Source of the DNA: Rhodobacter sp.
Lineage (GTDB): Bacteria; Pseudomonadota; Alphaproteobacteria; Rhodobacterales; Rhodobacteraceae
Assembly: GCA_020637595.1 (NCBI GenBank)
Contig: JACKKE010000001.1
Location: 186,001 to 250,000, forward strand
Reading direction: 5' to 3'
Length of the DNA stretch: 64,000 nt
The notes under the pieces are model-generated. The model was not told the DNA's origin. It made no database searches and was given only the letters and a program-made list of their open reading frames with translations. Shown in pieces: positions 16,085-24,823 of the stretch. The first letter of the stretch is position 1. Each line of letters begins with the position of its first letter. The translations under genes and the position numbers were made by a program.

Positions 16085-17467
16085 ATGACGCTGGATTTGG
16101 CGCGTTTGGACGCAGTTGCGGCGATTGCCGCGATCAGGGACGGATCGGTTTCTCCGGCGGCCTATGCCGAGGCCCTGGCAGATCGGGCAGCGCGACACGC
16201 AGACCTGAATGCGCTGCAAAGCTTCGATGCCGAGTATGTGGTCCGCGCCGCTGTCGAGGCCCATGCGGCCCATCCCGGGGCGGCGCTGGCCGGTCTGCCG
16301 GTGGTCGCCAAGGACAACATCAACACCACGACCTACCCGACGTCGGGCGGCACCGGGGCACTTCTGACCCATACCCCGGGCACCGACGCGGGCGTTGTCC
16401 GGCGGATCGTCCAGGCGGGCGGTTTCATCGGCGCCAAGGCCGGGATGCATGAACTGGCCTTTGGCATCACGTCGAACAACGCCGTCACCGGGGCGGTGCA
16501 CAATCCGGCCGATCCGACGCTGATCCCGGGTGGATCGTCGGGTGGCACCGCGGCGGCCATCGCGGCCGGGACCTTTCCGGCAGGTCTGGGCACCGATACC
16601 GGTGGCTCATGCCGCATTCCGGCGGCGCTGTGCGGGGTGATCGGTTTCCGCCCGACGACCGGGCGCTATGACGGCGACGGCGTCGTTCCGATCTCGCACA
16701 CCCGCGACACGGTCGGCCCGCTGGCCCGTAGCGTCCGGGATATCGCCCTGTTTGACAGCGTGCTGTCGGGCGACACGGCCAATCTCGCGGAGCGGGCGAT
16801 GGCCTCGATCACGCTGGGTGTCCCCCGGCAGATGTTCTTCGACAATCTCGACCCCGCGGTTGCCGCAGCGGTCGAGGCGCAGCTTTCGGCCCTGTCCGCT
16901 GCGGGGGCAAAACTGGTCGAGGTCAGCTTTGCGCCGATCTGGGCGCATAACGACGCCTTCAGCTTTCCGGTCGTCTTCTATGAGGTCATGCGCGACCTGC
17001 CGGCCTATCTGGCCGAACATGCCCCGGGCGTGTCCTTTGACGCCCTCGTGGCGGGCATCGGGTCGCCGGATGTTGCCGGCGCCATCGGCAGCCAGCTTGG
17101 CGACATGGCGATGCCGGAAGCTGCCTATCGGGCCGCGATGGACGAGCATCGCCCGGCGATGCGGCGGATCTACGGTCAGGTCTTCGAGGCGCACGGGCTG
17201 GACGCGATCGTCTTTCCCACCACGCCGCTGCCGGCCCGGCCCATTGGCGGCGACGAAACCGTCACCTTGAACGGCGAACAGGTTCCGACCTTCCCGACCT
17301 ATATCCGCAACACCGATCTGGGATCGAACATCGGGGCGCCCGGTATTTCGCTGCCATGTCCGGTGTCCTCAGGCCTGCCGGTCGGCATCGAGTTCGATGC
17401 CCTGCCCGGCAATGACCGTTCGCTGCTGGCCCTGGCTCGGGCGGCAGAAAAAGCAATGGCGCACTAG
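16085..17467 (+). CDS. amidase (amidase signature family)
   Basis: A 460-residue hydrolase with the full Ser-cisSer-Lys triad: Lys76 in VVAKDN, the glycine/serine loop GGSSGG at 149-154, and the nucleophile Ser175 in GTDTGGSCRIPA. It splits a carboxamide to acid and ammonia in the cytoplasm. The ATG at 16085 follows GGGAG. It is the first gene of an operon with a five-component ABC importer, which suggests that the imported solute is an amide. Mandelamide- or aryl-amide hydrolases and GatA-like proteins share the fold; the absence of gatBC argues against tRNA amidation. Confidence 0.92.
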   Translation: MTLDLARLDAVAAIAAIRDGSVSPAAYAEALADRAARHADLNALQSFDAEYVVRAAVEAHAAHPGAALAGLPVVAKDNINTTTYPTSGGTGALLTHTPGTDAGVVRRIVQAGGFIGAKAGMHELAFGITSNNAVTGAVHNPADPTLIPGGSSGGTAAAIAAGTFPAGLGTDTGGSCRIPAALCGVIGFRPTTGRYDGDGVVPISHTRDTVGPLARSVRDIALFDSVLSGDTANLAERAMASITLGVPRQMFFDNLDPAVAAAVEAQLSALSAAGAKLVEVSFAPIWAHNDAFSFPVVFYEVMRDLPAYLAEHAPGVSFDALVAGIGSPDVAGAIGSQLGDMAMPEAAYRAAMDEHRPAMRRIYGQVFEAHGLDAIVFPTTPLPARPIGGDETVTLNGEQVPTFPTYIRNTDLGSNIGAPGISLPCPVSSGLPVGIEFDALPGNDRSLLALARAAEKAMAH

Positions 17468-17495
17468 ACGCCGAGATCAACCACGGGAGACGACC

Positions 17496-18644
17496 ATGTT
17501 GAAAACGACTGCAAGACTGCCGTCCAGCGCCGCCATGTGCCTGGCAATCGCAACCACCGCCGCCCAGGCCGACATTCGGATCGGCGTTCTGGTCCCGGAT
17601 TCCGGGCCTGCGGGATTGTTCGGGCCGTCCGCCCGCAATTCGGCGATCCTGGCCGCGAACGAGATCAACGCGAATGGCGGCATCAATGGCGAGCCGATCG
17701 AACTGGTCTTTGCCGATGTCGGCGTGCCGCCGGCCGAGGCCGCGCAAGCCGCGCTGCGCCTGTGGCGCGGCGAAGGGGTCCAGGCCTTTGTGGGCATGCA
17801 CGACTCGGCGGTTCGCGAGGCCCTGGTTGGACGGTTCGGCGGGCAGGTTCCCTATGTCTATACGCCTGTGTATGAGGGGAACGCCTGTGCGCCCGGCCTC
17901 TATGTCACGGGCGAGACCCCCAGCCAGCAACTCGCCCCGGTCATCCCCTATCTGATGGAGCACGAAGGGGTGTCGCGCTGGTATCTGATCGGCCACGACT
18001 ACAACTGGCCGCGGGACACCAACGCCCTGGCGCGCGGCTATATCACCGAAGCGGGCGGCGAGGTGGTGGGCGAGGAATACGTGCCCTTCACGGTGTCCGA
18101 GTTCGACAGCTCGCTGCAGCGCATTCGGGAAAGCGGCGCCGATGCCGTGCTGATCACGCTGGTGGGTGGCGGCTCGGTCGGGTTCAACGTCAGCTTTGCC
18201 GGGTTCGGGCTGGATGACCAGGCGATCCGGCTGGGCACGCTGATCGAGGAAAACACCCTGGCGGGCATCGGCGCAGAAAACGCAAACCGGCTGTTCTCCT
18301 CGTCCGGCTATTTCGGCTCGATCGAGACCGAGGCGGCGACGGCCTTCGCGGCCTCCTATGACGCGGCTTTCGGAGCGGATGCGCCGGCGCTGAATGACCT
18401 TGGCGAGTCGACCTATGAGGGTCTGATGCTGCTGGCCGCGCTGGCCAATCGCGCCGGAAGCCTCAGCGTCGAGGCGATGGATGCCGCTGCCGAAGGCACC
18501 ACCTGGAGCACGCCGCGCGGCGACAACACACTGGTCGGGCGTCACATGGCGCAGACGATCTATCTGGCCGATGGCACAGGTGGCGTGTTCAACGTCGTTG
18601 CCGCGTTCCCCAACGTGGCGTCCGACGAAGCCTGCGCGAACTGA
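17496..18644 (+). CDS. ABC substrate-binding protein, urea/short-chain amide type
   Basis: A 382-residue type I periplasmic binding protein with an N-terminal signal peptide (cleavage near AAQA-D, about residue 24). It has the Peripla_BP_5/6 pattern IGVLVPDSGPAGLFGPSARNS, NEINANGGINGEPIELVF and GHDYNWPRDTN. It resembles the AmiC/FmdD/UrtA branch, receptors for urea, amides and branched-chain amino acids. GGGAGA precedes the ATG. Placed between the amidase and two permease genes, it is the receptor of the system. Confidence 0.9.
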   Translation: MLKTTARLPSSAAMCLAIATTAAQADIRIGVLVPDSGPAGLFGPSARNSAILAANEINANGGINGEPIELVFADVGVPPAEAAQAALRLWRGEGVQAFVGMHDSAVREALVGRFGGQVPYVYTPVYEGNACAPGLYVTGETPSQQLAPVIPYLMEHEGVSRWYLIGHDYNWPRDTNALARGYITEAGGEVVGEEYVPFTVSEFDSSLQRIRESGADAVLITLVGGGSVGFNVSFAGFGLDDQAIRLGTLIEENTLAGIGAENANRLFSSSGYFGSIETEAATAFAASYDAAFGADAPALNDLGESTYEGLMLLAALANRAGSLSVEAMDAAAEGTTWSTPRGDNTLVGRHMAQTIYLADGTGGVFNVVAAFPNVASDEACAN

Positions 18645-18654
18645 CGCTGCGCCC

Positions 18655-19503
18655 ATGTCGTCCGTTCTTCTCCTGAACCTTGCCTGGCAGATCAGCACCC
18701 TGGCGCTGGTTGCCCTGGGGCTGGCCATCGTGTTTGGCAAGCTTCGGATTATGAACATGGCGCATGGTGAATTCGTGATGATCGGGGCCTATGCCCCGGT
18801 CATCACATCCTCGCTGGGCCTGCCCGGATGGCTGCAGGTTCCGGTCTGCCTGTTGAGCGTGGGGCTGGTCGCCTTCGTGCTCGAGCGCACCATCATTCGC
18901 CACCTCTACGGGCGCATGTTCGACAGCCTTCTGGCCACCTGGGGCATCGCCATTCTTCTGCGTGAAACGGTCGAGCTGCTTTTTGGCCGGGGCTATCAGT
19001 CGGTGACCCCGCCGATCAGCGGCACGCTTAGCCTTCTCGGGACCGAGTATCCGGCCTATCGCATTGCCGTGATTGCCGGCATCGTCCTGGGGTTCGGCGC
19101 GCTCGCCTGGTGGAACGCGCGTTCAAAGGTGGCGACGCGGATCAAGGCGATGGTCGGCAACCCGGACCTGGCCGAGGCCGTCGGCATCAACACGGCGCGG
19201 CTGTCCGCAGGGGCCTTCATCTTTGGCTGCTGCACCGCGGGGCTGGCCGGGCTGATCCTGGCGCCGACGATCCGCATCGAGCCGATGATGGGGCTCGACT
19301 ATCTGATCCGCTCGTTCTTCGCCCTCGTGGTCGGCGGACTTGGCAGCCTCGAGGGGCTGGGCATCGGTGCCGGCATCATCGCGGGAACGCAATCCGTCCT
19401 CGGGGCCCTCGCCAACCAGACCTATGGCTATCTGGCTGTCCTGACCCTCTCCATTCTCTTTCTCTGGCTGAAACCCGATGGCATTCGTTCTTCTACCCGT
19501 TAG
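18655..19503 (+). CDS. branched-chain/urea/amide-type ABC permease (LivH/UrtB-like)
   Basis: A 282-residue membrane protein with about eight helices and the LivH hallmark ALGLAIVFGKLRIMNMAHGEF near the N-terminus, then KAMVGNPDLAEAVGIN, the cytoplasmic coupling loop. It starts 10 bp after the binding-protein gene and its end overlaps the next gene by 26 bp. It forms half of the channel. Confidence 0.92.
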   Translation: MSSVLLLNLAWQISTLALVALGLAIVFGKLRIMNMAHGEFVMIGAYAPVITSSLGLPGWLQVPVCLLSVGLVAFVLERTIIRHLYGRMFDSLLATWGIAILLRETVELLFGRGYQSVTPPISGTLSLLGTEYPAYRIAVIAGIVLGFGALAWWNARSKVATRIKAMVGNPDLAEAVGINTARLSAGAFIFGCCTAGLAGLILAPTIRIEPMMGLDYLIRSFFALVVGGLGSLEGLGIGAGIIAGTQSVLGALANQTYGYLAVLTLSILFLWLKPDGIRSSTR

Positions 19504-21223
19504 TCTGCTTTTGGCCGCTTTGCTGCTCGTCCCCGAGGTCTTCGGTGATTTCATGGCCTATCAGATCGGGCTCTACCTGATCTATGGCATCGCGGCGCAG
19601 GGGATCGGCTTTCTCTGGGGCAAGACCGGGGTCTTGCCGCTTGGTCAGGCGCTGTTCTTCGGCCTGGCCGCCTATGCCACCGCGATCACCCTTCGGGGCG
19701 ACAGCGGTCTGATCATCGACCTGACCCTGGCCGTCGCCGTCCTGGCCGCCATCGCCGTGTTTGCCTTTGTCCTGGCGGCACTGATCTTTCGCGGCCGCAA
19801 CGAGAGCGGGCCGTATTTCTCGCTCATCACGCTGGCCCTGGTGATGATCGCCGAACAGATCGCGGGAACCGCCACGACCCTGACCGGGGGGTTCAACGGG
19901 ATGAGCGGCTATGCGAGCCTCGGCAATCTCGACCCGTTCGGCGGTTTCTATTACGTCATCGTCGCGGCCACGGTCGCGGTCAGTCTGCTGCTCCTGGTTC
20001 TGAACCGGCTGCCGGTCAACCTGATCGCGCGCGCCGTGGCCGACAATGAACCACGCCTGCAACTGCTCGGCTTCCCGACGCATGTCATCAAGGGGGCGGC
20101 CTTTGCCTTCTCGGCGCTCATCGCGGCGCTGGCGGGTGGGTTGTTCGCGTCGCATCAGGGGATCGTCACGCCAACCTCGATGGGCTTCGGCCTGTCGGCC
20201 GAGATGGTGATCCTGACCGCCGTCGGGGGGCGTTTCCATGTGCTGGGCCCGCTGATCGGGGCCGTGGTGGTCGGCTGGGCCTCGGCCGAGTTGCGCGACA
20301 GTTTTCCGTATTGGGAGCTGCTGATGGCCGTCGCCTTCATCCTGGTGGTGCTGAAGGCCCCCGGCGGCATCGCGGAATTGCTCGAATCCGGGTATCGGCG
20401 CGTCCGGCCAGCAAGGCCCGGCAAACGATCCGAACCGGTGACGGCCCCGGCGACCAAGGCAGTCGACGCCGCCGGCCCGCTTCGCTTTGACGATGTTCGT
20501 CTGAAAATCGGCGTCGTCTGTATCCTGAACGGCGTTTCCTTCGAAACCCCGCCCACGGGCATCGTCAGCATCATCGGCCCGAACGGGGCGGGCAAGACAA
20601 GCACGCTCAACACCATCACCGGCAATCGCCGCACCACAGGGGGCCGGATCGCGCTGGGGTCGCGACGCATCGACTCCAGACCCCCGTATCGGGCCCTGCG
20701 CAGCGGGATCGGGCGCAAGATGCAGGTGCCGTCGGTATTCTTCTCGATGAGCGTTTCGCAAAACCTGTCGATCGCAATGATGGCCAACCGGGCCCGGCTG
20801 GTCGACCTGTTCCGCCCTTCCACCTTTGCGTGGCGGTCCAGGTCGCTGTCTGCGTTGCTGAAGAACCCGTCGGTGCCGCTGCAGGAAGAGCTGGTCCAGC
20901 CGGTCGAACATCTGCCGCAGGGACATCGCCAGTTTCTGGAATACGCCATGACCATCGCGGCAGAGCCCCGGGTGCTGCTGCTGGACGAACCCTGCGCCGG
21001 CCTGTCGCTGGAGGAAACGGCCCTGATGACCCGTCTGGTGCGCGCGTTTCAGGCGGAAACCGGCGGGTTGGTCATCGTGATCGAACACGACATGAGCATC
21101 GTCGAGGCGATCTCGGACAAGGTTCTTGTCATGCATCTGGGGCAGGTTCTGGCCTTTGACACCTTCGACAAGGTGCGCGTCAACCCCGAGGTTCAGGCCG
21201 TCTATGCGGGGGGCACGAAATGA
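19478..21223 (+). CDS. fused ABC permease-ATPase (LivM-LivG/UrtC-UrtD type)
   Basis: A 581-residue fusion. Residues about 1-300 are a LivM-type permease (YGIAAQGIGFLWGKTGVLPLGQALFFG; RAVADNEPRLQLLGF). A linker of about 30 residues leads to a LivG-type ATPase with Walker A GPNGAGKTST, Walker B VLLLDEPCAGLS and switch VIEHD. The signature reads LPQGHRQ instead of LSGGQ, with Pro in place of the conserved Ser. The start ATG lies inside the previous gene. The fusion fixes permease and ATPase at equal amounts. Confidence 0.92.
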   Translation: MAFVLLPVSLLLAALLLVPEVFGDFMAYQIGLYLIYGIAAQGIGFLWGKTGVLPLGQALFFGLAAYATAITLRGDSGLIIDLTLAVAVLAAIAVFAFVLAALIFRGRNESGPYFSLITLALVMIAEQIAGTATTLTGGFNGMSGYASLGNLDPFGGFYYVIVAATVAVSLLLLVLNRLPVNLIARAVADNEPRLQLLGFPTHVIKGAAFAFSALIAALAGGLFASHQGIVTPTSMGFGLSAEMVILTAVGGRFHVLGPLIGAVVVGWASAELRDSFPYWELLMAVAFILVVLKAPGGIAELLESGYRRVRPARPGKRSEPVTAPATKAVDAAGPLRFDDVRLKIGVVCILNGVSFETPPTGIVSIIGPNGAGKTSTLNTITGNRRTTGGRIALGSRRIDSRPPYRALRSGIGRKMQVPSVFFSMSVSQNLSIAMMANRARLVDLFRPSTFAWRSRSLSALLKNPSVPLQEELVQPVEHLPQGHRQFLEYAMTIAAEPRVLLLDEPCAGLSLEETALMTRLVRAFQAETGGLVIVIEHDMSIVEAISDKVLVMHLGQVLAFDTFDKVRVNPEVQAVYAGGTK

Positions 21224-21903
21224 CTGTCCTTCTGGAAATCGACGACCTGACCGGCGGGTATCGGGACACCAATGTGCTCTATAACATCTCGGCACGGATC
21301 GAGGCGGGCAGTGTGCTCGGGGTCTTCGGCAAGAACGGTGTCGGCAAGACCACCCTCGCGCGGCTGGTGCAGGGCAGTCTCGTTGCAAACACGGGGGACA
21401 TCCGGTTGCAAGGGCGTTCCCTGCACGCGCTTCCTGCGCATGCCAGGCGGCGCCTGGGGATCGGATACATGCCCCAGACCTCGATGGTGTTCGACGATCT
21501 CACCGTCAGGGAAAACCTGAGCCTCGGCAGTAACCGCGAAGAACCGGACCGCTATTTCAGGCGGTTTCCGAGATTGGCGGAACGGCTGGATCAGCCCGCG
21601 GGCACCATGTCTGGTGGCGAGCGGAAGATCCTCGCCTTTGTCCGCGCCATGATCGAAGACACCAGGGTGATCGTCCTCGATGAACCGTCCGAGGGGGTCC
21701 AGCCGGAAAATATCGACCACATGGCGGAATGCCTGAAGGAACGGGCGGCTGCGGGGGGCGGCATTCTGCTGTGCGAACAGAACCTGAGCTTTCTGACCCG
21801 TGTTTCTTCCTGGTGCCTCGGCCTGGACGCAGGAACGGTGGTTCTGGACAAGGCGGCCGAGGATGTGTCGGCTGCTGAACTGAGGTCGATCCTGAGCCTC
21901 TAG
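21220..21903 (+). CDS. ABC ATP-binding protein (LivF/UrtE-like)
   Basis: A 227-residue ATPase joined to the fusion gene by an ATGA overlap. Walker A is FGKNGVGKTT, the signature MSGGERK is canonical, and Walker B is VIVLDEPSEGV. The switch position reads LLCEQN, with Gln as in many LivF/UrtE proteins. It completes the importer as partner of the fused ATPase. Confidence 0.92.
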   Translation: MTVLLEIDDLTGGYRDTNVLYNISARIEAGSVLGVFGKNGVGKTTLARLVQGSLVANTGDIRLQGRSLHALPAHARRRLGIGYMPQTSMVFDDLTVRENLSLGSNREEPDRYFRRFPRLAERLDQPAGTMSGGERKILAFVRAMIEDTRVIVLDEPSEGVQPENIDHMAECLKERAAAGGGILLCEQNLSFLTRVSSWCLGLDAGTVVLDKAAEDVSAAELRSILSL

Positions 21904-22167
21904 TCCCTGTTGGCCGCGGCCGCGCCGGGGGCTGCTCGGATCCTTGGAAAACCGGACCATCTGACACCGGAAGGTTCAGTTGGGCGTCGCCGGTCGGGTC
22001 ATCAGAAGGATACCGGGCGGGCGGTCGATCTGCTATGCGTCCAGGGGACCGACGCCACCGACAGCCCGTTGCGCCCCCGGATCGGCGGGCAGGTGCTTGT
22101 CCTGCGCAAGGTCTGACACCGACAACGCCAAGGCACCAGGCCAAGGCACCAGAACCGGAGACCCCCC
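21904..22167. other. non-coding gap with a short direct repeat
   Basis: These 264 bp hold no gene I can support. CCAAGGCACCAG occurs at 22128-22139 and again at 22141-22152, just before the SD of the next gene. A short open frame ending at 22116 shows no recognisable domain. Confidence 0.5.
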
Positions 22168-23025
22168 ATGCGTTTTGCTTCCTATGAATCGAAGGGCCGG
22201 CTTGGCCTCGCACTGCAGGTCGGCGAGGGCTGGCACGGTCTGGTCGAGGGCGACGCGGGCTTTCCCGGCACGCTTCAGACGCTGATCGAGGCGGGCGGCG
22301 AGGCGCTGTCCGGGGCCGCGGCGGTGCTTCACAGGGCGCCGGCGGTCGATCTGGCGACGGTTACCTTGCTGCCGCCGCTGTCGCGCCCGGAAAAGATCGT
22401 CTGCATCGGCCTCAACTACCGCGATCACTCGGCCGAAAGCGGTTTCCAGCAGCCCGCGTTCCCCACCGTCTTCGGCCGCTTCAATTCCAGCCTGATCGCG
22501 CATGGCGCGCCGATCGTGCGGCCGGCCCTGTCCGAGCAGCTGGACTATGAAGGCGAGCTGGTCGCGGTCATCGGCAAGACCGCCCGCAATGTGACCGAGG
22601 CCGAGGCGCTGGATCATGTGGCCGGGTATTCGATCTTCAACGATGCCTCGATCCGCGACTATCAGTTCAAGGCACCGCAGTGGACGCCGGGCAAGAATTT
22701 CGACGACACCGGCGCGTTCGGGCCGGATTTCGTGACCGCCGACGCCCTGCCGCGCGGATGCGAGGGGCTGACGCTGCTCACGCGGCTCAACGGTCAGGTG
22801 GTGCAGCAGGCGTCGATCAGCGACATGGTCTTTCCGGTGGCGACGTTGGTCTCGGTGCTGTCGTCCTTTATGACCCTCAGACCGGGCGACCTGATCGTGA
22901 CCGGCACGCCCTCGGGCGTTGGGATGGCGCGCAAACCACCGCTGTGGATGAAGGCCGGCGATGTCTGCGAGGTCGAGATCGAGGGACTCGGCATCCTGTC
23001 CAACCCGGTGCGCGACCAGCTCTGA
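22168..23025 (+). CDS. fumarylacetoacetate hydrolase (FAH) family protein
   Basis: A 285-residue FAH-fold protein with the family's IVCIGLNYRDHSAE, DYEGELVAVIGK (acidic metal ligands), PGKNFDDTGAFGP and VTGTPSGVGMARKP. Members hydrolyse or decarboxylate beta-diketo acids with Mg2+, for example fumarylpyruvate or 2-keto-3-deoxy sugar acids. SD CCGGAGA precedes the ATG. It stands alone between the amide importer and the glycogen operon; the substrate is unknown. Confidence 0.88.
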   Translation: MRFASYESKGRLGLALQVGEGWHGLVEGDAGFPGTLQTLIEAGGEALSGAAAVLHRAPAVDLATVTLLPPLSRPEKIVCIGLNYRDHSAESGFQQPAFPTVFGRFNSSLIAHGAPIVRPALSEQLDYEGELVAVIGKTARNVTEAEALDHVAGYSIFNDASIRDYQFKAPQWTPGKNFDDTGAFGPDFVTADALPRGCEGLTLLTRLNGQVVQQASISDMVFPVATLVSVLSSFMTLRPGDLIVTGTPSGVGMARKPPLWMKAGDVCEVEIEGLGILSNPVRDQL

Positions 23026-23082
23026 AGGCGGCGATCAGGGCTGCGGCGCCGGTGCGTCGTTCCCCCCGCGCAGGGCTCGAAA

Positions 23083-23108
23083 ATGACAGACTTTTAAATG
23101 TCAGTCAT
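23083..23108. promoter_or_regulatory. orphan operator-like palindrome
   Basis: ATGACAGAC-TTTTAAAT-GTCAGTCAT is an inverted repeat with one mismatched pair and an AT-rich centre. It looks like a repressor site but lies between the ends of two convergent genes, where no promoter is needed. Confidence 0.4.
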
Positions 23109-23142
23109 ATAGGGGATTTTGGTTTTCCTGATTGAAATCAAT

Positions 23143-23172
23143 GGATCGGCCGGGTTCGGGCCTGGCCGATCC
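23143..23172. terminator. bidirectional terminator between the FAH gene and pgm
   Basis: Perfect 9-bp inverted repeat GGATCGGCC / GGCCGATCC with a 12-nt loop. On the minus strand it is followed by a T-rich stretch, placing it well to end the glycogen operon. Confidence 0.65.
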
Positions 23173-23194
23173 TGTCGGATACCTGTGGACAATG

Positions 23195-24820
23195 TCAGGT
23201 GATCACATCCGGCGCGGTTTTTCCGGTGCGGGAGGTGATCCCGGCCAGAGCTTCGGTCGCGGCGATCACCGGGGCCAGGGCCACCTGCGGATCCAGACCG
23301 AATTCCGCGCCGTCGAAGCGTTCCAGATAGACCCGCAGCGTCGCCCCTTCGGTGCCGGTGCCCGAAAGCCGCAGCACCAGCCGCGCGCCGCCGACAAAGC
23401 GGATCTGCACGCCCTGTTTCGTCGACACCGAGCCATCGACCGGGTCGGTATAGGCGAAATCCTCGGCGCTCTCGACGGTCAGCGCCCCGGCGGCACGACC
23501 GGGCAACCCGGGCAGCGCCGCACGCAGGTCGTCCATCAGCCGGTTGGCGAGCGCGCTGTCGATCGCCTCGTAGTCATGGCGCGAATAATAGGTGCGGCCG
23601 AATTCGGCCCAGTGCTCGGCCATCACCTCGGCCACCGATTGACGCTTGACCGCGAGGATGTTCAGCCACAACAGAACCGCCCAGAGGCCGTCCTTCTCGC
23701 GCACATGGTCCGAGCCGGTGCCGGCCGATTCCTCGCCACACAGCGTCGCCATCCCGGCATCCAGCAGGTTGCCGAAGAATTTCCACCCGGTGGGCGTGGC
23801 GAAACAGGGCAGGCCACGGGCCTCGGCCACGCGGTCGACCGCGCAGGAGGTCGGCATCGAGCGCGCGACGCCCTTGAGCCCCGCCGCATAGCCCGGCGCA
23901 AGATGCGCATTCGCCGCCAGCACCGCCAGACTGTCCGACGGCGTGACGTAGCAGCCGCGCCCGACGATCATGTTGCGGTCGCCGTCACCGTCCGAGGCGG
24001 CGCCGAAATCGGGTGCGCCCGCGCCATACATCGCGTCCATCAGATCCTTGGCCCAGACCGGGTTCGGGTCGGGGTGGCCGCCGCCGAAATCGGGCGAGGG
24101 CGTGCCGTTGACCACGGACCCCGGCGCCGCGCCCAGCCGGCGCTCCAGAATCTCGGTCGCATAGGGGCCGGTGACTGCGTGCATCGCGTCGAAACGCAGT
24201 TGAAATCCGCTCTGAAGAAGCGATCGGATGGCCTTGAAGTCAAAGAGATTTTCCATCGCGACGGCATAATCCGCCACGGGGTCGACAATCTCGACCACCA
24301 GCGCGCCCAGCCGGCTCTCGCCCAGCGTCGACAGATCCGCGTCGGGGGCGTCGGCGATGGCATATTCGGCAATCGCCGTGGTTGCGGCATGGATCGCGCC
24401 GGTCACGGTTTCCGTCGCAGGACCGCCGTTCGACATGTTGTATTTGATGCCAAAATCCTCGTCGGGGCCACCGGGGTTATGGCTGGCCGACAGGATCACC
24501 CCGCCGTCCGCGCCGCGCACCCGGATCAGGTTCGAGGCGGCGGGTGTCGACAGCAATCCGCCCTGGCCGACGATCACCCGCGCCGCGCCCGAGGCCGCCG
24601 CCATCTTCAGGATCGTCTGGATCGCCCGGTCGTTGAAGAACCGCCCGTCGCCGCCGACCACCAGCGTCTGGCCGGCGATGCCGCCGATCCCGTCCCAGAT
24701 CGACTGGACGAAATTCTCCAGATAGCCGGGCTGCATGAAGACCCGCGTCTTCTTGCGCAGACCCGAGGTGCCGGGTTTCTGCCCGTCGATGGGCTGGGTG
24801 GGAACGCGTTTGACCTGCAT
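23195..24820 (-). CDS. pgm: phosphoglucomutase (alpha-D-glucose-phosphate specific)
   Basis: A 541-residue enzyme interconverting glucose 1-phosphate and glucose 6-phosphate. The phosphoserine loop is ILSASHNPGG, the metal loop ASDGDGDRNMI, and the sugar-recognition loop GEESAGTGSDH; the C-terminal phosphate-binding loop is LSGTGTEG. It closes the glycogen operon, 3 bp behind malQ, linking glycogen phosphorolysis products to glycolysis and supplying glucose 1-phosphate for GlgC. Confidence 0.96.
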   Translation of the reverse strand: MQVKRVPTQPIDGQKPGTSGLRKKTRVFMQPGYLENFVQSIWDGIGGIAGQTLVVGGDGRFFNDRAIQTILKMAAASGAARVIVGQGGLLSTPAASNLIRVRGADGGVILSASHNPGGPDEDFGIKYNMSNGGPATETVTGAIHAATTAIAEYAIADAPDADLSTLGESRLGALVVEIVDPVADYAVAMENLFDFKAIRSLLQSGFQLRFDAMHAVTGPYATEILERRLGAAPGSVVNGTPSPDFGGGHPDPNPVWAKDLMDAMYGAGAPDFGAASDGDGDRNMIVGRGCYVTPSDSLAVLAANAHLAPGYAAGLKGVARSMPTSCAVDRVAEARGLPCFATPTGWKFFGNLLDAGMATLCGEESAGTGSDHVREKDGLWAVLLWLNILAVKRQSVAEVMAEHWAEFGRTYYSRHDYEAIDSALANRLMDDLRAALPGLPGRAAGALTVESAEDFAYTDPVDGSVSTKQGVQIRFVGGARLVLRLSGTGTEGATLRVYLERFDGAEFGLDPQVALAPVIAATEALAGITSRTGKTAPDVIT

Positions 24821-24823
24821 GAT

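Noticed and set aside
16085..17467. GatA subunit of the tRNA amidotransferase
   Set aside because: No gatB or gatC nearby; the gene is in an amide-importer operon.
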